Of a stretch of DNA of 15,403 bases, positions 8,913 to 15,194 are shown one piece after another. Position 1 is the first letter of the stretch. Every line of letters begins with the position of its first letter. This DNA is from an uncultured bacterium (GTDB taxonomy: Bacteria > Bacteroidota > Ignavibacteria > Kapaibacteriales > UBA2268): NCBI GenBank assembly GCA_937875295.1, contig CALLXS010000126.1:1-15403 (forward strand). The letters are read 5' to 3'. The translations under genes were made by a program, and so were the position numbers. Below the pieces are notes generated by a model that was not told the DNA's origin, searched no databases, and worked only from the letters and a program-made list of their open reading frames with translations.

Positions 8913-9350
8913 TTATTTGTTTTTTAATGATCTTAGCCTATCCGAAGGATCAACTAAGGTAGTAATTCTTATACCGAAATGCTTATCAATTACTACAACT
9001 TCGCCTTCAGCTACTTTTTTCCCGTTGATTAATACATCGACAGGTTCGCTTACAAGTTTATCAAATTCTATTACAGATCCTCTACCTAACCGGAGGATGT
9101 CTCTTATAAGCATATTTGTTCTGCCTAGTTCGATTGATACAGGTAATTGTAAGTCGTATAATAATTCCATTTTGGGATCTGAATGACCATTTAAAATGGA
9201 ATTTGTGTCGCCCATACCATCTAAATCAGGGAAAGAAATATTATCGATATTTTGTTGAATTTGATTTGGTTCAATTGATACTTCAGCATTGCTTGGAGAA
9301 CCACCTGTTCCATTTATTAAAGCATCAATTTCATCTTGAGACATTGACAT
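8913..9350 (-). CDS. fliN: Flagellar motor switch protein FliN
   Basis: This 145-residue cytoplasmic protein builds the lower ring of the flagellar C-ring with FliM and takes part in export-substrate docking and switching. The SpoA (surface presentation of antigens) domain covers about 62-140, with LYDLQLPVSIELGR, ILRLGRGSVIEFD, EPVDVLINGK and VIDKHFGIRIT in the usual order. Residues 20-60 are a polar linker. The N-terminus reads MSMSQDEIDALI, which resembles the CheY-phosphate-binding peptide of FliM and FliY; short FliN proteins such as that of E. coli lack it, and the CheC-like phosphatase domain of FliY is absent here. Its ATG directly abuts the fliM stop, so the two are probably translationally coupled. 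Confidence 0.95.
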   Translation of the reverse strand: MSMSQDEIDALINGTGGSPSNAEVSIEPNQIQQNIDNISFPDLDGMGDTNSILNGHSDPKMELLYDLQLPVSIELGRTNMLIRDILRLGRGSVIEFDKLVSEPVDVLINGKKVAEGEVVVIDKHFGIRITTLVDPSDRLRSLKNK

Positions 9351-10382
9351 TTATTGTTCCTCTTTATATGTTATATCGTCATCTATTAATTCATCTTCTT
9401 GTAAAACACTAGTAATTCTTACTGCTTTTTTGCCTTCAGAACTGCCCGGTCTTGCACCTAACTTTCTCTTACCGGCAATAATTAGCTCTATTTCGTCGTT
9501 GATATTTTTTTTCATTTTGATAATATCTCCGAGTTGTAATTCAAGTAATTCTTTTACAGAAATAGCTGCTTTGCCAAGCTCAGCAATAATAGGAAGAGTA
9601 GTAGTGGATATTTGTTGCTGAAGCAAATCCATATTTTCTTTAATCCTATTTGGAGATTGCTTTGATGTTTGAGTAGTAACTTGTTGTCGGTTTAATCTTG
9701 CTAGAACTTCTTCTAAAGCAAATGTAGGGAAGCATAAATTCATTAAATATGTATTTGAACCAATATTTACATCTAATGAAACTACAATTACAATTTCTGA
9801 TGAAGGAGCTACTTGTACAAAATCTGCTTCCATTTCTAATCGTTCATACTTAAAATTTAATTCTGCAATAGATCGCCATGCTTTTCCTAAATCTGCTAAA
9901 GCATGTTCAATAACAGGCTTTATTACTGCTTGCTCGATTGTAGTTATTGTTCTAGCTTTTGGCATTAAATCAGCATTACCACCTAATAATCTTTCGATGA
10001 TAGTAAAAGCAAGTTGCGGGGAAATTTCAAAAATTCCATTTCCATCTGTACCTTCAATATCAAATACATAAAGGCAACTAGGATTAGAAACCGAAAGGAT
10101 AAACTCTGAATAAAATAATTGATCTACTGAAGTAATTGAAATATTTACAAGTGTTTGTAGCTTTGATACTAAAAAGTAACCAAAAGATTCAGCGAAGCTT
10201 TCATGCACATTTTGCAAAGTACGAACTTGATTTTTAGAAATTCTATTAGGTCTTCTAAAGTCATAATTCGAGACTTCATTTTTCGAAAATTTATCACTTA
10301 GAATATCATCGACACTTACAGTACCTGATGACATATCACTAAGCAAACTATCAATTTCATTCTGAGATAATAAATCCGACAT
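9351..10382 (-). CDS. fliM: Flagellar motor switch protein FliM
   Basis: This 343-residue C-ring protein links FliG to FliN and receives phosphorylated CheY. The N-terminal CheY-binding peptide is LSQNEIDSLL at 5-14. A flexible linker then leads to YDFRRPNRISKNQ at 40-52, the conserved start of the CheC-like middle domain (about 45-230). The C-terminal SpoA domain lies at about 255-330 and binds FliN. The GGxG loop that contacts FliG in other species appears as GGNA at 134-137, so its last glycine is replaced by alanine. No Shine-Dalgarno is seen before the start, but the N-terminal motif fixes it. The stop touches the fliN start, and 48 bases separate it from fliL upstream. Confidence 0.97.
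   Translation of the reverse strand: MSDLLSQNEIDSLLSDMSSGTVSVDDILSDKFSKNEVSNYDFRRPNRISKNQVRTLQNVHESFAESFGYFLVSKLQTLVNISITSVDQLFYSEFILSVSNPSCLYVFDIEGTDGNGIFEISPQLAFTIIERLLGGNADLMPKARTITTIEQAVIKPVIEHALADLGKAWRSIAELNFKYERLEMEADFVQVAPSSEIVIVVSLDVNIGSNTYLMNLCFPTFALEEVLARLNRQQVTTQTSKQSPNRIKENMDLLQQQISTTTLPIIAELGKAAISVKELLELQLGDIIKMKKNINDEIELIIAGKRKLGARPGSSEGKKAVRITSVLQEDELIDDDITYKEEQ
9357..9362 (-). promoter_or_regulatory. fliN ribosome binding site inside the end of fliM
   Basis: The last fliM codons read GAG GAA CAA TAA and are followed at once by the fliN ATG. GAGG lies 8 bases before that ATG, which selects the first Met over the second Met two codons later and points to coupled translation of the two C-ring subunits. 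Confidence 0.75.
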
Positions 10383-10430
10383 ATCTATGTTTTACAATTT
10401 TATTTTAATAATTATTATTAAATTAAATTC

Positions 10431-11096
10431 TTAAGCTCTTTGAGTTACAAATTTTGGAATAGAAATTTTATGTAAATATATTTTATCTTTTAAGAAAATA
10501 GGGTATAATTCCTTATACAAAACGCTATCTAAATTACTTCTTTCATTAATAATTAATTCAATATTTCTATTTCCACAATATTTAGTAACAACTGATGATA
10601 TTTCACTATTTAATTTTGGCGAAAATTCAGTTGCTGCTCCATGTCCACCACCTTCTTCAGCACTAATTATATTTTTAAATTCTATACCAATTTGTAGTAC
10701 AACATACCAGTCAGGAGGATTAGTATTTGTAATAATATCTTGAGTCTGATAAAATGATAAATCTTTTAAAGTACCATTTTTAGCTTCATGTTTAATTTTT
10801 CCAAGTTCTTCATTAAATTTAATAGTTTCTTCATCTAAGACATATTCTTTTTTAATGATTTCTTTGTTGCCACTATTATTATTATTGTTTGAAGCTAATA
10901 TATCAGGTCTGATTAAAAACCAATATAGCGCAAAAATTATTAATATAACTACAATTAATGTACCACCCATAATTAGTATTATAGATTTCATTCCTAAATC
11001 AGAATACTTCTTTTTTGGTTTTTCTGGTACTTGTACTTCTTCAGAAGTAGTTTGTTCAGCATCTTTAGGTTCTTTTTCTTTTTTTTCTTTAGCCAT
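10431..11096 (-). CDS. fliL: Flagellar basal body-associated protein FliL
   Basis: This 221-residue single-pass membrane protein supports the flagellar stator around the basal body. It has a cytoplasmic start rich in Lys and Glu (1-35), a membrane helix at about 38-62, an Asn-rich linker (70-78) and the FliL domain at about 112-219, which ends in the typical ISIPKFVTQ strand. It is longer than the roughly 150-residue enterobacterial form, mainly through the cytoplasmic extension and linker. It is first in the fliL-fliM-fliN-fliO operon. A terminator ends 44 bases upstream of its ATG, so its own promoter must sit in a very short stretch or transcription must read through. No Shine-Dalgarno is visible. 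Confidence 0.9.
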   Translation of the reverse strand: MAKEKKEKEPKDAEQTTSEEVQVPEKPKKKYSDLGMKSIILIMGGTLIVVILIIFALYWFLIRPDILASNNNNNSGNKEIIKKEYVLDEETIKFNEELGKIKHEAKNGTLKDLSFYQTQDIITNTNPPDWYVVLQIGIEFKNIISAEEGGGHGAATEFSPKLNSEISSVVTKYCGNRNIELIINERSNLDSVLYKELYPIFLKDKIYLHKISIPKFVTQRA

Positions 11097-11133
11097 TTTA
11101 TATCAATAAATACATTGAAAAATATAATTAATT

Positions 11134-11172
11134 AAAAATCGTGCCATTAAAAATAATATGTTTTAATGGCAC
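11134..11172 (-). terminator. Intrinsic terminator between gmk and fliL
   Basis: A perfect 12-bp stem (GTGCCATTAAAA at 11141-11152 with TTTTAATGGCAC at 11161-11172) has an 8-base loop. On the minus strand it is followed by GA and five T (11138-11134). It ends the transcript of the Asn-rich gene and gmk and separates it from the flagellar operon. Confidence 0.8.
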
Positions 11173-11187
11173 TGTTTATAATAGTTT

Positions 11188-11224
11188 ACTGCAATTTTCT
11201 TCATGAAATGAATTTTATTGCAGT
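11188..11224. repeat. Second hairpin in the gmk-fliL gap
   Basis: ACTGCAAT at 11188-11195 pairs with ATTGCAGT at 11217-11224. Inside it TTCAT (11200-11204) pairs with ATGAA (11208-11212), giving an 8-bp and a 5-bp stem separated by a 4-by-4 internal loop. No T run follows on either strand, so it is not a standard terminator. It would lie in the 3' untranslated part of the gmk transcript. Confidence 0.5.
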
Positions 11225-11240
11225 TTACATATTTTCTATT

Positions 11241-11268
11241 TTATACAATTGCACAATATTATACAATT
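11241..11268. repeat. Short direct repeat TTATACAATT
   Basis: The 10-base word TTATACAATT occurs at 11241-11250 and again at 11259-11268, with an 18-base period, shortly after the gmk stop on the minus strand. It could be a paired protein site or chance in AT-rich DNA. Confidence 0.35.
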
Positions 11269-11287
11269 ATTTTAAAATAATAAATTA

Positions 11288-11887
11288 TTAAGGTTTAGGG
11301 ATAATAATATTTGAATTTTTTATGTTGAAATTTTCATTGATTACATTTTCAACTTCAAGTAATGTATTTTCCAATACATCATTAATAATCCGAATATCAA
11401 ATTCATTAATCTTTTCAATTTCGTCGCGATAACGTGCTAATCTGTTTTTGATTTGCTCAGATGATTCTGTCCCTCTTAGTTTTAATCTTTCTTGCAACAC
11501 ATCAAAAGATGGAGGAAGCAAAAATAAGAGAAGAGCTTCTTTATCATAGATTTTTTTTATTGAAAGAGCACCTTTTACGTCAATATCAAAAATTACAAAT
11601 TTATTATTTTCTAAAATCCCATTAATATGACTTTTTAAAGTTCCATAATAATTATCAAATATTCTTTCATACTCGATAAATTGGTTATCGGCAATTTTAA
11701 ATAAAAATTCTTCTTTTGTAATAAAAAAGTAATTTTTCCCATCAATTTCATTTTCTCTTTGAGCTCTAGTAGTAGCAGATATAGAAAATTCGAATTCAGG
11801 AAATTTGCTTAATATATGCTTTGTTACAGTGGATTTTCCACCTCCACTTGGAGATGAAATGATTAATAATTTTTTCATCTTATTCAT
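11288..11887 (-). CDS. gmk: Guanylate kinase
   Basis: This 199-residue cytoplasmic enzyme transfers phosphate from ATP to GMP, giving GDP for nucleotide synthesis. The P-loop is SSPSGGGKST at 11-20. The GMP-binding region has TTRAQR at 39-44 and YYGT at 80-83. DIDVKGA at 101-107 and the arginine-rich lid NRLARYRDE at 148-156 complete the family pattern. The usual Gly-Glu after the TTR motif reads Glu-Asn-Glu (45-47), a mild variant. The first Met (11887) overlaps the upstream gene by 8 bases. Met4 (11878) starts one base after that gene's stop (TAAGATG) and gives the more usual N-terminus, so either could be the true start, and coupling with the upstream gene is likely in both cases. Confidence 0.96.
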   Translation of the reverse strand: MNKMKKLLIISSPSGGGKSTVTKHILSKFPEFEFSISATTRAQRENEIDGKNYFFITKEEFLFKIADNQFIEYERIFDNYYGTLKSHINGILENNKFVIFDIDVKGALSIKKIYDKEALLLFLLPPSFDVLQERLKLRGTESSEQIKNRLARYRDEIEKINEFDIRIINDVLENTLLEVENVINENFNIKNSNIIIPKP

Positions 11888-12677
11888 TTTCTTCAGTGTT
11901 TGGAGCAGCTACATATAGAGCTTTTGCAATGCGTTTACGTTTTTTAGAATTTTCTGGATTTGAAATTTCAATTTCTACTTTTTGATTAAATTTATTTTCA
12001 TTATTAGTATCTAAATATGTTGATTTAGCACCAGCAGTATTCTTAAAATCATTACCTAAATCGCTTTCAAATGTAGAAAAGCTAGATTTTTCTTGTCGAG
12101 AATTAACATTTTGATTTGGATTATTATTGGTGAATCTATTTTTATAATTTGAACTATGGTGATTAGGTTTATAATTCGAATTTTGATTATTAGTTCTGTT
12201 ATTATTATTTCTATTTTTGTTGAAATTATTTTGAGTTTGATTATTACCTTTATAATTTTTTTGATTTTTATTAAAAGGTTTATCTCCCTTATTTTTATTA
12301 AAGTTATTATTTCGATTTAGCTTATTTTTGTTGTTAAAATTTTTCTTAGCTTGTTTTGCTTCTTCCTTTTCAGCTAATTTCTTTTCTCTAGCTTGTTTAG
12401 CTTCTTTTGCTTTAAGTTCACGTTTAATATGTTTTTCACCAATTTTTCTTTTTTTCTTGAAATACCAATCAGTTACTTGATCAATCGTTTCTATCCATTC
12501 ATCTGGATAAACGAATACCATAAAAACTTTATCTTCTTCTTCTTGTTCAATTTTATCAGGATCTTTGCCATTTGCTTCTAAGTATTTTTCGTGAGTCCAA
12601 TATGCGATTTTCCTTAAATCGTTTCTGCTATAGACAAAGTCTCGATCATTTAGCCGTGTATAAATTGTAGTTGGCAT
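11880..12677 (-). CDS. Unknown protein with folded N-terminus and long Asn-rich disordered region
   Basis: I do not recognise this 265-residue protein. Residues 1-85 look folded, with aromatic and charged residues (YWTHEKYLEA at 26-35, VFMVFVYPDEW at 51-61, TDWYFKKKRK at 69-78). Residues 80-112 are a Lys/Glu/Ala-rich probable helix. Residues 113-192 are extremely Asn-rich: 36 of 80 are Asn, interspersed with Lys, Arg, Phe and Tyr, and surely disordered. The end has a second basic patch (KKRKR, 245-249) before a short conserved-looking ALYVAAP. No signal peptide or membrane helix is present, so it is cytoplasmic. The basic, aromatic-spotted composition suggests RNA or nucleic-acid binding, by inference only. 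It overlaps gmk by 8 bases and is probably co-transcribed with it. The start is the only early Met but lacks a Shine-Dalgarno. Confidence 0.8.
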   Translation of the reverse strand: MPTTIYTRLNDRDFVYSRNDLRKIAYWTHEKYLEANGKDPDKIEQEEEDKVFMVFVYPDEWIETIDQVTDWYFKKKRKIGEKHIKRELKAKEAKQAREKKLAEKEEAKQAKKNFNNKNKLNRNNNFNKNKGDKPFNKNQKNYKGNNQTQNNFNKNRNNNNRTNNQNSNYKPNHHSSNYKNRFTNNNPNQNVNSRQEKSSFSTFESDLGNDFKNTAGAKSTYLDTNNENKFNQKVEIEISNPENSKKRKRIAKALYVAAPNTEENE

Positions 12678-12813
12678 AATTATTATAATTATATGTTAAG
12701 TATGTAAAATTATTAAATAATTTTAAAATATAGCTGTTTTCTTTAATATTCTTGAGAAAGTTCGACGATTAATTTGTTCTTTAACTTGATAAAAATGTAA
12801 TAACTTTATATCA

Positions 12814-14721
12814 TTATATGCTCAAATCAATTTTCCATTTAATTATGGATTTGTTATTTTTTTGAGATGTTTTTTCAAAAGGTATAATTTTATCTTCTAA
12901 ATAATTTGTTGAGCTAGTATTTTTATTGGTAATGTTAATTAATGTTGCTTTTTCTAATACCCCATAAGCAATTGATGTATCAACCTCATATACATTTATT
13001 GTATTAAATAAACCATTTCCATTTTCAATATTAATGGAAATTGATATTTTCTTGACTCTTTTTAACTCGTTAATGTTTTCATTATCTACGGAAATAAACG
13101 TGATTTTGTTTTCTTTATTGTTTATTATTTTAAAAAAATGAGAAATATATAAATTTAATTCAATGGTGCTTTTATCATAAATTGTATCAATGATATCGAT
13201 TGAAGTAGAATTAAAAGTAATTTCTCGAATGCATTTATTCCCAAATCCTGAATGCACTCCTATGATTTTATTATGAGTTAAGTTTGTTATTTTGCTCTTT
13301 GTATTATTTCCTTTTAACCAAAATAAATCATCTTGAGTTTTATTCGACCAGTAGTTTTGTTCTTTTCCTCTTACGTTAATAACATTATGATAGCTTGTAC
13401 CTCTAAATTTATTTCTTTGATTAGGATCTGCAGTATAAGTAAATGTTCCATTATCAATTAAAAAATCTTTGTTGTCTATTTTAAGTAATAGATTTAATTG
13501 ATCATTATGTGAATGACCACCTTTACCTAATTGACCAATTTTACCGCATTTAAATGATGCAATATATTTTTCATTTTTAAATAAATAAAGACCTAAATTT
13601 TTAAAAAATAATTGATTTTTATTTAATCTTAGATTGAATTTATTACTATAATTAATGAAAAAGTTTTCTAATTCTGATTTTTCATCACATAATAATTTTA
13701 TTAATTGAGAATAAAATTCATAGTCAATAGCAAGATCCGATGAATTATTATCAATTGTGATATTTTTATAATGATACTTTGGAATTAATTTAAGAAATTT
13801 CCCACTATCATTGTCACCGATATTCCAAGAAGAATTATTGATAATATTTGAATAAGAAAAGGAAAGAATATTATTTAATCTATCATTAATATTTTTTGAA
13901 ATTGATGGAATTAAATTTTTTACTTTTAATTTGTTATTGTTGGCTTTAGAGAAAATGTTAGCTAATTGCTTATCAGAGAGCGAAGATAAAGAAATTAATG
14001 CAATTGAAATCATTTCAAAACAAAAATAATGATATTGAGTAGATCCCTCGAAATTAGAACCATCGGAATTAAATTGATATATTATTTCATTAAATAGTTC
14101 CGAAGTCGCCATTGTCAAATAGTTTACATTTCCCTCCATATTTTGAGTAATAATACAAGTAATTATAATTGAACATATACTCGCTAAATAGTGATTTCCA
14201 CGCATCCCAGATGACCATTCTAAATTTTCTATACTATGATCGATATGCGACTTAATTGAATTAAGGATAATATTTTTAAATTCTTTAGAGAACTCAATTC
14301 CTTCAGAAATTAATAATTGAAAAGATACAATTATACTTAACATTCTAATTGATACATCCATTGTGGACTTCCATTGAATACCGAAATAGCGAGGATTTGA
14401 AGCAATAAAATCAATAATTTGATTTTGATATTCATTGAGAATTATTTCTGGAGAGATATTAATTTTATTAGCTAATGCTAATTTATATGCAATAGGGAAT
14501 ATAAGTAAATGTTGCATTCTGCCGATTTCCCATGGCACTTTTACATCTGCACCGAGCTTATCTCCGTATTTTAAATTTTTAGAAATTTCATTTTCATTCC
14601 ACCGATAACCTGAAATGAAATCACATTGCCAATCTATTAATTTATTGAGCAGGGAGTAATGAAATAATATTTTCAGAAATAGCACGATTTTGAGGATTAA
14701 TATATCGTTGTATAAATTCAT
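12814..14721 (-). CDS. Heparinase II/III-family lyase, catalytic and C-terminal part
   Basis: This frame of 635 codons holds most of the enzyme, a likely lyase of uronic-acid-containing polysaccharide. Codons 1 to about 25 appear to be out-of-frame sequence; homology starts at LIDWQCDFISGYRWNENE (28-45). Next come GADVKVPWEIGRMQHL (57-72), RGNHYLA (174-180) with the likely catalytic Asn/His pair, and EGSTQYHYF (225-233), all in the alpha-helical toroid. The beta-sandwich part begins near 375, with GKGGHSHNDQ (399-408) and GTSYHNV (441-447), the conserved His-rich motifs of the family. The C-terminus is complete. No signal peptide is seen in either fragment. Genes of this type often sit in exopolysaccharide loci, but no glycosyltransferase is near in this window. 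Confidence 0.85.
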   Translation of the reverse strand: MNLYNDILILKIVLFLKILFHYSLLNKLIDWQCDFISGYRWNENEISKNLKYGDKLGADVKVPWEIGRMQHLLIFPIAYKLALANKINISPEIILNEYQNQIIDFIASNPRYFGIQWKSTMDVSIRMLSIIVSFQLLISEGIEFSKEFKNIILNSIKSHIDHSIENLEWSSGMRGNHYLASICSIIITCIITQNMEGNVNYLTMATSELFNEIIYQFNSDGSNFEGSTQYHYFCFEMISIALISLSSLSDKQLANIFSKANNNKLKVKNLIPSISKNINDRLNNILSFSYSNIINNSSWNIGDNDSGKFLKLIPKYHYKNITIDNNSSDLAIDYEFYSQLIKLLCDEKSELENFFINYSNKFNLRLNKNQLFFKNLGLYLFKNEKYIASFKCGKIGQLGKGGHSHNDQLNLLLKIDNKDFLIDNGTFTYTADPNQRNKFRGTSYHNVINVRGKEQNYWSNKTQDDLFWLKGNNTKSKITNLTHNKIIGVHSGFGNKCIREITFNSTSIDIIDTIYDKSTIELNLYISHFFKIINNKENKITFISVDNENINELKRVKKISISINIENGNGLFNTINVYEVDTSIAYGVLEKATLINITNKNTSSTNYLEDKIIPFEKTSQKNNKSIIKWKIDLSI

Positions 14722-15079
14722 TTTTAGTTGTATAATTCAATTCCTGAAAGTATTTAGACTGGTTAAAACCTTTATATCTTTCATTGTGAGCTACATGAGT
14801 TATACCTGAACCAAGCAAATCGAATTTATGTTCAATAAATTGATTTACTACATTTTCTATAATTGTAGTTTGATTTTCAAAATATGAAATATTTGGTAAT
14901 TTGAAAATTTCAAATAATTTTAAATCATGATATTCTTTATTATTAAAAGTATTATTATGTTTTAAATATTTTTTTAAAGTAATATTTTTTATTTTTTTAA
15001 TAGGTAATTCGCTAATTTTGTTAGCCAAAATTAGTGGCGAAATTTGAAATAATCTTTTAATTTTATAAAACTGAATCAT
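14642..15079 (-). CDS. Heparinase II/III-family lyase, N-terminal fragment
   Basis: This 145-codon fragment is the N-terminal part of the lyase in the frame before the shift. Residues 1-60 are basic and probably helical. FDLLGSG at 86-92 is the motif that precedes the toroid domain in exopolysaccharide-associated heparinase-like proteins. The fragment then runs through YINPQNRAISENIISLL (126-142) and ends at Gln145, just before the conserved IDWQ block found in the other frame. Overlap with the second frame is 80 bases. No Shine-Dalgarno precedes the ATG. On its own the fragment has no catalytic residues. Confidence 0.75.
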   Translation of the reverse strand: MIQFYKIKRLFQISPLILANKISELPIKKIKNITLKKYLKHNNTFNNKEYHDLKLFEIFKLPNISYFENQTTIIENVVNQFIEHKFDLLGSGITHVAHNERYKGFNQSKYFQELNYTTKNEFIQRYINPQNRAISENIISLLPAQ

Positions 15080-15194
15080 TTAAATAGAATTTAAAAAGAA
15101 AGTTTTAAAATAGGTCTAGTCAAAATATAAAATTTTACAAAAATACTTTATTATATTTAATATTTTAATATTTATTTTTAATTTTTTAAGAACT

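Larger units (their letters stand above)
12814..15079 (-). pseudogene. Frameshifted heparinase II/III-family polysaccharide lyase (whole locus)
   Basis: Two overlapping frames together give one protein of the heparinase II/III and alginate-lyase-like group. The first frame (15079 down to 14642) ends at a TAA exactly where the family continues into the conserved IDWQ-DF-SGYRW block. That block lies in the second frame, opening before the join and running to 12814. Inserting two bases (TA) into CAATAAATTA at 14638-14647 would give CAATATAAATTA, restoring Gln-Tyr-Lys-Leu-Ile-Asp-Trp without any stop. A one-base excess would also explain it. Either the assembly has an indel here or the gene is broken in this strain; a programmed shift is less likely because no known slippery site is seen. 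Confidence 0.75.

Noticed and set aside
8917..9621. Several open frames of 60-100 codons on the plus strand opposite fliN and fliM
   Set aside because: They lie entirely antisense to well-supported flagellar genes and their translations show no domain.
11125..11172. TGGCACG on the minus strand at the right place for a sigma-54 -24 element before fliL
   Set aside because: The -12 position reads TTAA instead of TTGC, and TGGCAC is simply the second arm of the terminator stem, which explains it fully.
14642..14721. Programmed +1 ribosomal frameshift joining the two lyase frames
   Set aside because: No known slippery codon pair or stimulatory Shine-Dalgarno-like site and hairpin is seen at the join; an indel explains the data more simply.
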